Source: Oreohelix idahoensis (Eukaryota > Mollusca > Gastropoda > Stylommatophora > Oreohelicidae). From it: DNA of 64,000 bases. Location of the stretch: the NCBI GenBank assembly GCA_024509875.1, contig JAMPIV010022931.1:744001-808000 (forward strand). The letters run 5' to 3'. The notes beneath the pieces are model-generated. The model did no database searches. It was not told the DNA's origin and worked only from the letters and a program-made list of their open reading frames with translations. The stretch's first letter is position 1, and the number at the start of each line of letters is the position of its first letter. Position numbers and translations under genes: made by a program. This document shows positions 1 to 11,362 of this stretch, in pieces.

Positions 1-402
1 GGCATGTGAATTTTATATAAGGAAAAGGTGGTGGCACATTGTGGTAGCGCGTGACTTTTATATAAGGGAAATGGGGTGACGCTTTGTGGTGGTGCGTGAT
101 AGAGATATATTTTGATAATATATTTAGACAACAAGAAGACTTTTAGATAACAAGAAGACGATATATTTAGACATATATTTAGATAACAAGAAGACGATGT
201 TACAACAAGAAGACGATGTTACAACAAGAAGACGATATTACAACAAGTAGACGCTATATTTAGACTTGAGACAACAAGAAGACTTTTAGATAACAGGAAG
301 AGGATATATTTAGATAACAGGAAGATGATATATTTTGACAATATATTTAGACATACAAAAAAGTAGACATAGAGGACAACAGTTAGACGATATTTATATA
401 TA
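1..402. repeat. Polinton left terminal inverted repeat, outer part
   Basis: This sequence is the reverse complement, with some divergence, of the region 24650-25035. It begins inside a run of 45-bp subterminal units (motif TATATAAGGAAAAGGTGG); about two units fall in the window against four to five at the other end, so the true terminus is probably one to three units upstream. From about 120 to 350 it consists of short repeats built on ACAAGAAGAC and ATATATTTAGAC. The TIR is interrupted at 402/403 by a Tc1-type transposon and resumes at 1933. Confidence 0.85.
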
Positions 403-1932
403 CTGTTCAAAAAAAGAAACGCATAGCTACTGAAGGCACACTTATAGCCATAATTTTGACATTCAATAACTTTTTAAATTTAATGAGTTAATTGTTCAAA
501 TTGCACACAAGAATACCTTAGGGTTCAACCAATCATTTGACAGTTGTTTTGCATCTGGGTCCCGAGAGGTTTTTGGCGTACGGGCTTTCCCGTTAGTATG
601 GTGTGTGGCATCCTCTTGCATCGATCAGCGACTGGCATCTCCTGGGCATGGATGCGATCAGACATCTGATGTGGGCCTGTGGGATGGCTGCCCATTCTTC
701 CTGGAGTGCCTGGAACAGATGACGACGATTGGCTGAAGCAACGTCTCCACGACAAACATGTCTATGCAGCTCATCACACAGGTGCTCAATCGGACTCATG
801 TCTGGAGACAGGGATGGCCCGGGAAGGGTGAGAATGTTGATGGCAGTCAGGAACTGCGTGGTCAACCGTGCACAATGGGGTCTGGCGTTGTCTTGTTGAA
901 ACACAGACCTTTGGGCAGCCAAAAGTGGAAGGACATGGGGTCGAAGAAATTCATTGACGTATCGTTGCGCATTCAAACCTCCTTCAATATGCACTAATTG
1001 ACACCTTCCGTTGTAACTGATCATTCCCGACACCATTGCACCTTCACCACCATGCGGCGGAGCTTCATTAACGCAATTTTGGGCAAAACGTTCATTTCGC
1101 CAACTGTAGCCCCTACGCCGTCTATCATGACGCTGCAACAAAAAGAAAGATTCGTCACTAAACCAGACACGTCTCAATTGATTGTCAGCTGCCCAGGGAC
1201 GATGCTGGTTGGCCCAAAGAAGTCGATTTTGGCGAAGGCGGCGCGTAAGGACAGGTCCTCGGTGAGGTCGTTGTGCCCAAAGTCCAGCGTCATGCAGTCC
1301 ATTCAGGACAGTTTGATCAGACACATGACGTCCTGCAGGCAATTACTGGGCAGTTGAGGAAGCTGTTGTAAACCTGTCTCTGAGGTGACGAAGCCGAAAA
1401 AAGCGATCCTCCGCTGCTATTGTCACTCTGGGTCGTCCACTGCGATGCCGGTCTTCAACTGAGCTAGTTTCTTGGAACCGGTGCCAAAGTCGACTGATGG
1501 TACTCTGATGCACGTTTAGATGCCTGGCAACCTGACATTGACTTTCGCCTGCATGCAGTCGGCCAATAGCAATGTTCCTTAAATTTATCGATAGAGACGC
1601 CATAAACGTCTGCTTGAAAATGAACTGAATGATTTTTGTATAGCGTTATCCTTTTATGGGGTTTCAGTTGCGTAGTCAGTGAATAGTGTTCACCCCAAAT
1701 TTTGTTGCTTTCACGTGCGCGCAACATGAGCTGTGGTCAAAAATTGCGTCATAAACACTATTGACCACTGCGTTGTAACGATTACAAAAACGAACGCAAC
1801 TCAGGTCAACACGTGCATTTGACACTGTAAAGAACATTTGAGGCTGGTTTTTATATACCCTAGCACCAAATTTTACTTACAAACTCATAAAAACGCGCCC
1901 TCGGATAGCTATGCGTTTCTTCTTTTGAACAG
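403..1932 (-). mobile_element. Tc1/mariner-superfamily transposon inserted in the Polinton TIR
   Basis: This 1530-bp element is flanked by TA (401-402 and 1933-1934). Its terminal inverted repeats begin CTGTTCAAAA and continue through AACGCATAGCTA, about 27 bp with one mismatch. It interrupts the Polinton left TIR: the outer sequence ends at 402 and the inner TIR sequence (TATATATAGGTAAC region) resumes after 1934, matching an uninterrupted stretch near 24640 in the right TIR. It is therefore younger than the Polinton insertion. It carries one transposase reading frame on the minus strand. Confidence 0.92.
593..1603 (-). pseudogene. Tc1-type DD34E transposase with one in-frame stop
   Basis: The ATG is at 1603 and the frame runs to 593 (337 codons including stops), the usual Tc1 transposase length. 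The first ~86 residues form a paired-type helix-turn-helix DNA-binding region (motif QVARHLNVHQSTISRLW). The catalytic domain shows WFSDES (first Asp), QQDNARPH (second Asp) and SPIEH (Glu), with 34 residues between the second Asp and the Glu, which defines DD34E. The enzyme would cut and paste the element at TA dinucleotides. A single in-frame TAA at 1343-1345 separates the DNA-binding and catalytic parts; otherwise the frame is open, so decay is light. Confidence 0.92.
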
Positions 1933-2017
1933 TATACATACATATTTTAAAACAGTTATATATAGGTAACAAAAATGAATTTTAGTTAATATATTTTATT
2001 TGTCAAATAATAGCGAG
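1933..2017. repeat. Polinton left terminal inverted repeat, inner part
   Basis: The stretch after the Tc1 insertion (ACAGTTATATATAGGTAAC, then AAAATGAATTTTAG) is the reverse complement of 24585-24650 in the right TIR. Similarity fades near 2008, which sets the inner TIR boundary directly downstream of the end of the PC4-like gene. Confidence 0.8.
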
Positions 2018-2303
2018 CTAAAGCACAAGTCTCAGCCGTTTGGTAGATTTCTTCTTCGTCTTCGGTGGTAGATTGGTGACATCGGCCAGGTTCGTGTCTG
2101 TGGTGGTTGTACAAGGGTTAGGAAACCAACTCGGTTCTGGTGATACTGGACAACTAGAGTTCATGTATTCGTCAAATGTGTTACTGGCGGAGTTAGTAGG
2201 TTTCTGCTTCTTCGGTGGTAGATTGGTGACATCGGCCAGGTGGTTGTCTGTGGTGGTTGTACAAGGGTTAGGAAACCAACTCGGTTCTGCGGAAATCGGT
2301 TGG
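2018..2303 (-). pseudogene. 3' part of Polinton PC4-like gene, separated by a retrotransposon
   Basis: This is the C-terminal coding portion of the gene whose 5' portion lies at 10725-11082. The two halves meet exactly at the Gmr1-like element's 5-bp target site duplication (gttgg at 2299-2303 and 10725-10729), and the reading frame is continuous across the pre-insertion site. The segment encodes two near-identical units of roughly 45 residues with the motif EPSWFPNPCTTTTD followed by LADVTNLPPK, and a basic tail rich in lysine. It ends at a stop at 2018-2020, immediately inside the TIR. The repeats look like in-frame tandem duplication; their role is unknown. Confidence 0.78.
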
Positions 2304-2786
2304 TGACACAGGGTATTTTGTATTAAATACACCTATGCCTTAGTCCTCGAAATACTACACACGAGAGAGAGAGGGGTGGAGTCAAACACATTCAAGGAAT
2401 AACCAACACTATCAGTATTCCCAACTCTGACTTATGCATTTAAATACTTGTCACCACAAAGATACAACAATATACATAGTCCGTGAAGTGTAACACATTG
2501 GTGAAAGTCCCAGATAACAAAGTGCATTATATTGTCACAAATAAATATCAACCTGCCCTCGACAGTTCACGTCCGCCATCATGACCAACAATCTCCCCGC
2601 TCTCTCCCAATCTCTTCTTCACTGCCCCAATCAGAACGCCCCTTGCGTTCACCTCTGACCTGCTGACCTCGCAGTCTCTGTTGTTAAGTTATGTGTATGA
2701 GAACACGTCTCATACCCGACTAACATTATGTACCCGCCCCCAGCGGAGCACTGCCAGTCCACAGCTGTGTTCATCACACTGTGACA
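2304..2786 (-). repeat. 3' LTR of the nested Gmr1-like element
   Basis: Starts TGACACAGGG and ends CACTGTGACA on the plus strand. It matches 10242-10724 over 483 bp with six differences by my count (about 98.8% identity), implying a recent insertion. Confidence 0.95.
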
Positions 2787-2971
2787 TCTACTCTCCCCCC
2801 TGGGGAAAAAAACGAAGTTTTTTTTTTTTCTCTGGAGGGCGGCTGGACGCACTCCAAACACCAAACATCCGGCTTTTGAGCCAAGTATACATTCATTTCC
2901 TTCTTGTCTTCACACATCTTGCATACTCAATTAAACATCATGTGGGGAAAACTAAGAAATAAACAAGCATT

Positions 2972-4665
2972 CTACAAACGAGACAGAGTGTCAGCTACCA
3001 CGTTAAGCTTACCCTCTAGAGGTAAAACAGTAAACTTGTACTGCTGCAGTAAGAGAGCCCAACGAGTTAATTTTGAGCTTGTCGATTTCGACGACTGTAA
3101 AAATGAGAGTGGTCGATGGTCTGTCTGTAATACAAAATGTGAACCTATCAAATATCGGGACAACTTTGAAACTGCCCACACAATTGCCAAGCACTCCCTT
3201 TCAATCGTAGAGTACCTAGTCTCAGCCGGCAACAGCTTCCGACTCACATACATCACTGGATGTAAGGTACTCTGGTCGTCTTGCATTAAACAAGCACCAA
3301 TTCCTACAGAAGATGCGTCTGTCCGCAAAACAAAGGGTTTGCGTAAATCTGGCAACAGTAAGATGGGTTTCCTAGAGAACACCCTCTTGATTTTGGATAA
3401 GGCTATCTCGCAATCTTGTGTCCACACGACCCTATTTGGCATCCCATTACTCGTTAGCGAGGTAAGTGTAGCTGCAATGGAAGAGAACTGAGGGATGAAC
3501 TTGTGATAAAAATTCACAAGTCCAATTAGACTTTTCACTTGTTTTTTTTTGTTTTAGGTGTCTGCAACTGTAAAATTTTTGTAACTGTCTCATCTTCCGG
3601 TTTCAGGTGATTATGACCTACAGTATGTCCTAAGAAATTTAACTCCTTAAAACCTATGCAAACTTTACTCGGCCGTGCCGTTAAATTATGCTCTCTTAGA
3701 CACTGCAATAGGAAAGACAACCCAATCATGTGATCCTCCCATGACTCATGAAACAAACATATGTCGTCGATATAAGTAATAATATCAGATCGATGTCCTA
3801 ACAACCTTCTCATCATCCTCACAAATGTGGCTGGCGCGTTCACTAAGCCAAAGCACATGACATTGAACTGAAACAATCCTTTGGGGGTGCTAAACGCTGT
3901 TAGAGGTTTTACAGCCTCCGCGAGGGGTACCTGCCAATAGCCTCTAGACAGATCGAGTTTGCTGAAATATGTAGCGTGGGTAAGTTGTGTTAACAGATCT
4001 TCCTGATTAGGTATTGGTTCAGCGTCAACGACGGTGATGCTGTTCAATCTCCGAAAGTCAATACATATACGAAGAGATCCGTTCTTCTTGCGAACCACAA
4101 CCATTGGAAAAGAATATGGTGAATCCGACGGAGAAATGATACCCAGTCGTTGCATGTCATCAATTTCTCTCTCGACGGCCGATTTGAAATGCATGGGCAA
4201 TGGATACGGTTTTACCCTAATAGGCTGATCGCATGTCAGAGTGATATCATGACAAATCAGGTCTGTCCGTCCTGGCAGATCTGTGAGGACATCCTTAAAC
4301 TCCGCTACTATATTTTGTACTTCCGACTTTTGTTTTACGGTTAGGTCATCACTGATCCGTACCATATTCCATGACTCTGAAGGAACCAGGGGTACGAGGG
4401 ATAACTGGATATTCCCTTCACCTTTTTCGTCTCCCGTGTCATCAATGACTGCCGTACATGCCACTGTTTCTTCAGTCTGTGCTGCCCTTGTGACTGCTTT
4501 CAATGCCTCAGGTCGTTCTATATATGGTCTCAGCATGTTCACATGAAATACCTTCTCCTTATTTCGGACCGAAATTAGGTAATCGACATCTGTCAATTTT
4601 CTAACCAACTTGAATGGTCCTTGCCACGTAATACTCAAGCGATCCTCTTTAGCTGGTAAAAGTAG
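2972..4665 (-). pseudogene. Gmr1-like Pol, downstream part: integrase C-terminus, reverse transcriptase, RNase H
   Basis: The frame continues directly from the Gag-PR-INT frame after an in-frame TAG (4666-4668). It first encodes the integrase C-terminal GPF-type module (WQGPFKLVRK), then a reverse transcriptase. RT signatures are CIDFRRLN, LDLSRGYWQV, NVMCFGLVNAP and the catalytic YIDD at about residues 289-292 counted from 4638. A frameshift in a nine-base A-run near 3541-3549 separates it from the thumb and RNase H region (3538-2972), which shows FVLRTDAS, STIERECLA and TDHRPL. The product would copy the element RNA into cDNA in cytoplasmic particles. Two lesions prevent one continuous product from this copy. 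Confidence 0.92.
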
Positions 4666-7658
4666 CTAAACTTCCTCTCCTGGAACCAGGGATACTAGTT
4701 TAGAGTTCCGATTTGCGTACCTCCGATACCGTGCTAACGACCCCGCCAAGCAATCACGTGCCACCAAACAAGATTTTACAATACGTTCTCTGAGGCTGAC
4801 TACATACTCATAACTCGTAACTGAGGTGCTATTTGCACATTTTCCAGTTAATAAATCCTTCAGTATGTGCATCGGCCCCCTTGGGTTTGCCCCATACAGT
4901 AATTCGAAAGGGGAAAATCCTGTACTCTCTTGGGGAGCCTCCCTATAGGCAAAAAGGACCGCTGGGAGTAACCTATCCCATTCTTGTGGAGATTCTGCGG
5001 TCACTTTTGCCAGCATGTGTTTTAATGCACCGTTAAAACGCTCGCAAACTCCGTTTGACTGAGGGTGATATGGACTCGTGAATGTTTGGGCAATACCCAA
5101 CAGCCCAGTGATTTCTGACATCACCTTAGAAATGAACTGACGGCCCCTATCCGATAATATTTCTTCCGAAAAACCAAACCTGCAAAACAGCATCTGCAAA
5201 GCCTCTGCGACTGCTTGTGAAGTAATATTCTTCATCGGCACCGCCTCCGACCACCTGGTGCATAAATCTACCATCGTTAAAATAAAACGATATCCCCTGT
5301 CTGAAGTGACCGAGAGGGGGCCTATAATATCAATCGCTACTTTCTGGAAAGGTCGGACTGACAAGTCCGTAACCTGCACTGGAGCTTTGGGAGTTCTGCC
5401 TTTATGCCTCATCTGTTGGCATATCTTACAGGACCTACAATATAGTTTAATGTCCTTGCTAAACAATGGCCAGTAAAATTGTGACAGCACCCTCTGGCGC
5501 GTTCGAGCCACACCCATATGTCCCGCGAAAGGGGAGTCATGTGCAACCTCTAACACTTTTGCTCTAAAACTACATGGTACCACCACTTGGCGCTGAGTTT
5601 GTACTCCCTTAGCGAAACATCTAGTGAGAACATTATTCTTGAGCTCGAACCAATGTCTGGCCAACTTCGTGCACTTTACATCACCTCCTTCGGCAAAGTT
5701 GTAAAATTTACGCAATGATCCGTCCGATCGTTGGTGCTGGATAATGTCCGACACCTGTGTATCCTGACTCCCTTTGACCAATTCTGATGTCTTAGCTTCA
5801 TGATGCGTCGCTTCTAATGTGTCATCTGCCTTTGACTGCGGCCTCGTAATCACTGCATTGGCCATAAGCACACGATTGTCCCTCCATTTATTGATGTCCA
5901 TCTGAGTACATTCCTGTACACCTTGCACATTACCCACAATCAAATCCGCTATCGGTGCTTCGAGTACACAGGCCTGTACTCTACCAGATATGAAGGGAGT
6001 GTCCACCTCAATAATGGCAAGAGGGTAATATTCAATGTTACCCCCGAAAGTGACGCATCTTGCTGTCTTACCTATCAAACATGAGTCGTCAATGCAGGAT
6101 CTACGCACTCCTATAGTTGTGCATCCCGTGTCTCTCAACACAGACACTTCCTGTTTTTGCACAAATCCTGGATGCAATTCCAAATGACCATTTTCTTCAA
6201 GAGAAGAGAGACAAGGGAGAGTGTGACCACAGATAAGCATAGGCTTACCGTCTGGTTCAAACAATGGCCTACACCCTTCGCATTTCTCATTGTTAAAGGT
6301 TTCTAATATGCAAGCCGAATTAGCTCGTTCTGAATTATTAGCACAGACCGTTGCCAAATGTCCCGTTCCCTTACAGAGACTACAGTGTAGCTGAGTATTG
6401 CTATCCTTTTTCGGACTGTTGTTTGGAGAATGTTTGTCTACTCGGTCTGACTCCTTTTTCTCAAATGATTTGTTTCTTTGGTAAGGTGAGCTTTTGCGAA
6501 ATCGTCTTTGTTCCTGCTCGTTTGGCGCATCTATCTGGATCTGATTTCGCGGGTACCTATCATGTCTGTCTCCAGTATATCTGTATTGATTTCTATCAGA
6601 CTGATAGTTAAATTTCTTCCTCGGTGATCTAAGGTCCCGATAATTGTCATACCGTGCAGGAGATCTGTCTCCCCGAAAGTAGGGTCTATCATAATTAAAT
6701 CTTCTGGGGCCAAATCTATCGGCACTCTTTGATCTATGTTGATTGTAAGGTTTTCTAGTAACCTTTCCTATACTCGCTGAAAAAGTCTCAGTGATACTTT
6801 CCCTGTGTATGACCTTTCCTGGATGCGCAGTGACATATTGGTGTCCTAATTCTGACATCATACCGATGTTTTTGGGCTTGCGTTCCTGGAAAAACGCAAT
6901 AAGCTCAGATGAACACGATGACAATACTTTGTCCCGTAACATAAGGTCGAAAAGCCCATCGAAGTCTCTAGTAATACCTTCCATCTCAATCCATCGATTT
7001 AGCAGCTGAGTAATTTTTGCAATGAAATCCTCAAAATCCTGATTGACGCTTGGTCTCACGTCTCGGAAACGAGCCCGATACCCTTCCGCCGTTAGCCGAA
7101 ATTTCCTTAACAACCTCTCCTTGACTATGTCATAATTTGCTCTGTCGGCTATAGGGATGCTATACACAGTTTCTAACGCAGATCCTGAAAGCAAGTTTCC
7201 CAGCAGAACAGGCCATTCTTCCTTCTTTATCTTCCAAGCCAAAACTTCTGATTCAAAACGTTCCAAATACACGTCCATGCGGTCCAAATCGTGATTAAAA
7301 TTGGGTAACCGTAGTCTATAGGGACGTGAGAATTCTTTCCCACCTGAATCCTGCTTCCTGGATTCATTATCTAGCATCTTCAGATTTATTTCTCTGTCAG
7401 CTTCAATTCTCTTCATCTCTTTCTCTGCTTCTATCTTCAATTTGTCAGCTTCGATTTTTTTCATCTCTTTCTCTGCTTCCATCTTCTTCATCTCTTTCTC
7501 TGCTTCTATCTTCAATTTCTGGAATTCTCTCTCCTCACACCGTTCCATTCTATCCTGATCCTGTTTTTCTTTCCATTTTTTTCTGCCCATTCCTGTAGAG
7601 CAGGGCCTGTTAACGCTAGCGCTTTACCAGCATCAACAAATTCTAAGAGACTAGCCAT
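4666..7658 (-). pseudogene. Gmr1-like Gag, protease and integrase
   Basis: An ATG at 7658 begins a Gag-like leader (MASLLEFVDAGKALAL) that is shifted by one base in an A-run near 7580 into the main 974-codon frame (7590-4666). From 7590: a Lys/Glu-rich coiled coil (residues 1-80); a capsid-like region (~95-260) of the type related to the SCAN domain; an Arg-rich stretch; a CX2CX4HX4C zinc knuckle (C403, C406, H411, C416); an aspartic protease active site DTG (487-489); an integrase HHCC zinc finger (H684, H691, C721, C724); and the integrase core with D754, D814 and E850 (35 residues between the last two). Integrase preceding RT is the Gmr1 arrangement. Confidence 0.93.
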
Positions 7659-10241
7659 CGTTATGTAATGTAATAATATCAAAATTCCTTAAAGTAGTAC
7701 TCAGTGTACAAAAAAAACATTCAGTATTCTTCACTGGAAAATTATCAGATATTGTACTAGAAAAATGAATCAAAATTATATGCAATACTTGGTCAGAAAT
7801 ACTGACTGTACCAAACAAATGGGTGTATTCAGTATTATTGTGTAAAGTTATTCAACAGCACAACTTGCTGTACCCCTGACACCCCTAATATTTAAGCAGT
7901 GTAACTAAACCCCACTACAATATAATTAATGGCATAAACATACATGTGATTCTCAACCAAATAGCAAACTACGTTTACACAAGTAAGAGTACCCCAACCT
8001 ACACTTATGCCATAGGTGCTGAAACTGAAATTGAGATACACTTCACTACGACAAAACAAACAAAAATACAAACAATGTTGACACTAATGAAGGTGATTAA
8101 GATGACCTTACTATACGAACGAACACAACAGTACGGTGGAATAAGAAAAAAAATACACTCAGACAGCAGCAGATGTCTAATTACAAACCGTAGCTGTTAA
8201 CAAATGAAAACAAGAGTTTGGGAAATTAACGTATGTACATGATAGTAAAAAAAATACAAGAGAATACTCCAATTAAACATGACGAAGAGTCACTATTACA
8301 AATATGACACCGTGCAAACAAACCAGACCTGCACAACTAATACACTAAAATGTGCAACGTGAATTATGCAGGGCAGCCAATAGGGTCAACTCTATGTGCC
8401 CGTGCTCCAGCACACAATTCACTCAGCGACAGTCCTAAAGAACAGTTTAGCACAATCTCTTTCCGCAATGCAAAAGAGAAAATCCTAAACCCACAACACA
8501 ACCAAATGACACGAAAATTATACTTCTACGAAGACCCAACAAAAACCTACAATAGACAATGAAGTGACCAAAGGTAGTATGTTGCAACACCACACCAGCT
8601 GGATGACGTATTCACCAACCAAATGTAAAAGAGGTCACAGGAGAATGATTACTAATTATATAGTATTATAAAGTAGAAAGGTACTAGAAGAAAAATAAGT
8701 GTCAAATAATATATAATAACAATAATACTACATTAAGAAAATTAATTATAAATCAATTAAATTGATGATCTCCGAAGATCTGGGTTCGTGATGATGACGT
8801 TGATATCCACAGCACCCTAGTCACTAATGATCCAATGGTCCACAACGAACAACACGTTACAAAGTTACATAAAGTTACAAATATTGTCCATTAGGATGAC
8901 CCCTGAGTGGTCCTAGCACTATCATGTAAGGCACAAAGTCCACGCTTGTCTCCAGATAGTGCCTTGTCTTCACTGAAATACCACAGGGATGTCACGCAAA
9001 AAGTCAGTCCACTCGCATCAAAGTTCTATCACAAAAGTATGCTAGCCCGTCGTCAGCACAAAGCGACGTTTTGTCAGCTCCACTCCAATAACATCTCACG
9101 AGTTCATGAAAGTTAACACCGTTTGCACAGGTGTAATGCAGCCTTCTACGTGAGAAAAAGTTCAATACAGATTGTGATGATGGACTGCAATGTTTTGTAT
9201 AAGGCAACGATCGTAACGTAAATCTGGTACTGTTCAGCTTCTGGCAACTTCCGTAACGACTGTGTGTAAAATGTTGATACTGTAATGCATCAGTTCCAGT
9301 GTTTGGCATGCACCCAGTTCCACAAGAAGATTCAACCACATAATTTCCACAGGTACATCGTCTCCTGAGTCAGTAAACACTGTATAGTGGCAACACTGTC
9401 CCACTGTTGGCTTTCAAACGGCGCTGCAGCGGCCTGTAGTCTTGATCACTCAGACGCTGAAATGAATGCTACCAAGGCTACCATCCACTTGTTCGTAAAG
9501 CATGAGTTAGCAGCAACATCTTTATCATCTCAGCTTGGCCGACAATCGTATATACCTGAAACCGACCCTGCTACAATTTGGTTCACCCTGCAGACGTTGG
9601 CCGACAACGGCGTCGTTTTCTTAACCAGAGGAGTGCTCACTGTTGCACTGACGTTTTGTTAGATCTGGCACTCTCGTACAACCAGGACCTGTACGTAACT
9701 CTAGGTCCCTACCAACTGTTCATATCAGGCTAACCATCTTCATCCACAACCGTGAATTACCAGCTAAACACAACTGACAACTTTTGCCTATCATCTAAGT
9801 TTCCTTCAACTTGCAAAGAGCCACAAATGTCATTATACGCTATAGCACATGTAAAGTGGCAGCGTACTGTTAATAAAAAATACTGCCTTGTATTTTCGCT
9901 CTCGCTACATACTTAATGAAAGTCATAATTCTTTATACTCCTCTAACACACCTCCAAAATTTTAAACTTGCAACACCGTTCGTGAACTGAAAATCACTCG
10001 TGGCAAAAAAATACCACCCTTCACTGTGTATCGCTAATCCGTGACCCGTGACACACCAGTCAAAAAAAGTACCTGACAACTGCGTGAATGACAAACAGGT
10101 CTGCGATGTACGTGACCCAAAATAGATTTCTGACCTGGCGCTGCACTGAAACTCATACCAGTGGCAAATTTAAACTTCCTATTTTTCATCAGCATATGAA
10201 AAGATAATCAAACTTGAGGACCGAAATACGAGCTCCCCAGC
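7659..10241 (-). other. Long untranslated leader of the nested Gmr1-like element
   Basis: About 2.6 kb between Gag and the right (5') LTR. It is AT-rich in the part near Gag (7660-8760) and more balanced nearer the LTR. I see no protein family and no long frame with plausible coding character. The primer-binding site candidate lies at its right edge. A leader this long is unusual for a gypsy element; it may hold packaging and regulatory signals or decayed sequence. Confidence 0.6.
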
Positions 10242-10724
10242 TGACACAGGGTATTTTGTATTAAATACACCTATGCCTTAGTCCTCGAAATACTACACAC
10301 GAGAGAGAGAGGGGTGGAGTCAAACACATTCAAGGAATAACCAACACTATCAGTATTCCCAACTCTGACTTATGTATTTAAATACTTGTCACCACAAAGA
10401 TACAACAATATACATAGTCCGTGAAGTATAACACATTGGTGAAAATCCCAGATAACAAAGTGCATTATATTGTCACAAATAAATATCAACCTGCCCTCGA
10501 CAGTTCACGTCCGCTATCATGACCAACAATCTCCCCGCTCTCTCCCAATCTCTTCTTCACTGCCCCAATCAGAACGCCCCTTGCGTTCACCTCTGACCTG
10601 CTGACCTCGCAGTCTCTGTTGTTAAGTTATGTGTATGAGAACACGTCTCATACCCGACTAACATTATGTACCCGCCCCCAGCGGAGCACTGCTAGTCCAC
10701 AGCTGTGTACATCACACTGTGACA
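10242..10724 (-). repeat. 5' LTR of the nested Gmr1-like element
   Basis: 483-bp partner of 2304-2786, followed by the TSD gttgg (10725-10729). Because transcription is on the minus strand, this is the promoter LTR. The short apparent extension of the PC4-like frame into this LTR is not part of that gene. Confidence 0.95.
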
Positions 10725-11082
10725 GTTGGTAACAGCTGGACTTGATGTAGTAGTCAAACGTGTTAGTGGTACAAGTAGTTGGATAGGTATCCGTGCGTGG
10801 TGACTGTAATCGGTCAAATTCGGCGAGGATTTCACTCTGTAACGTCACAAAATGTTCAAACTCGGATCGAGTTAACGTAATGCCGGTTTTGGTAGGAAAC
10901 TTGAGGTAGGATTCACCAAAATATTTTCGCACGTGCAGTAAAGATTGGCCTCGGTAAACACATACAGACGCGGCCTTTAGACCACTAGCCAAAGGTTTAA
11001 GCATTTCATCACAGCTCTTGATGTAGACCCAGTTGGTGGGAGCAGTCATCTTGAACGAGGTGTAAGTATATGTCGTTATCAC
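10725..11082 (-). pseudogene. 5' part of Polinton PC4-like ssDNA-binding protein gene
   Basis: The frame starts at 11082 (a second in-frame ATG lies at 11050-11048, residue 12). It encodes a compact domain with the motifs VCVYRGQSLLHVRKYFGES and LKFPTKTGITLTRSEFEHF. The order aromatic/basic RKYF, then PTKTGITL, then a short helix resembles the PC4/p15 single-stranded-DNA-binding fold, in which a KGI-like turn precedes the dimerisation helix. A role in replication or late transcription of the element is inference. The coding sequence is cut at the TSD by the Gmr1-like element and resumes at 2303. It is the last gene before the left TIR. Confidence 0.68.
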
Positions 11083-11362
11083 GCCACTGCGTTAGTAAAG
11101 TATGCGTGTCTGGGTCTTCCAAGTATCTGTTTATATGCAGGAATACCAGTTCAATCTGGTTTATTGAGGCGTGTGCTATCCGAGACGTGATTAATTGAAA
11201 TATTAATCGATCATTGTCGCTGTGACTAGATTTGAGTTGGCCAGGGCGTGATTCGTCGAAAAATCTAATCGATCATTGACGCGGCTGCGTGCGGACAAGT
11301 TGATTACTCATGGACGTATTGTCGTGAGGGAAAAAACGACAGAAAAAAATACACACACGTGT
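11083..11362 (-). repeat. Degenerate tandem copies of the protease gene 3' end
   Basis: Two segments (about 11185-11218 and 11240-11283) repeat a ~36-bp stretch that lies inside the protease coding region at 11420-11457. The shared core is AATTAATCGATC or close variants, with flanking similarity (GCCAGGG upstream, TTGRCG downstream). They lie just 3' of the protease stop and look like partial tandem duplications of its C-terminal codons. No open frame continues through them. Confidence 0.6.

Larger units (their letters stand above)
2304..10724 (-). mobile_element. Gmr1-like Ty3/gypsy LTR retrotransposon (INT upstream of RT), nested in the Polinton
   Basis: This 8421-bp element is flanked by the TSD gttgg (2299-2303, 10725-10729) and bounded by 483-bp LTRs. 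The coding strand is minus. Gene order is Gag, protease, integrase, reverse transcriptase, RNase H. That Ty1/copia-like order with Ty3/gypsy-type domains is the hallmark of the Gmr1 group. A polypurine tract (minus strand, ending GGGGGGAGAGTAGA) abuts the LTR at 2787-2800. A candidate primer-binding site starting TGGGGAGCTCG on the minus strand lies two bases inside the right LTR (~10219-10239). Lesions are few: one amber codon and frameshifts in A-runs. Confidence 0.93.

Noticed and set aside
10648..10724. C-terminal extension of the PC4-like protein into the right LTR
   Set aside because: The sequence past 10724 is LTR, as shown by the TSD and the matching LTR at 2304. The true continuation is at 2303-2018.
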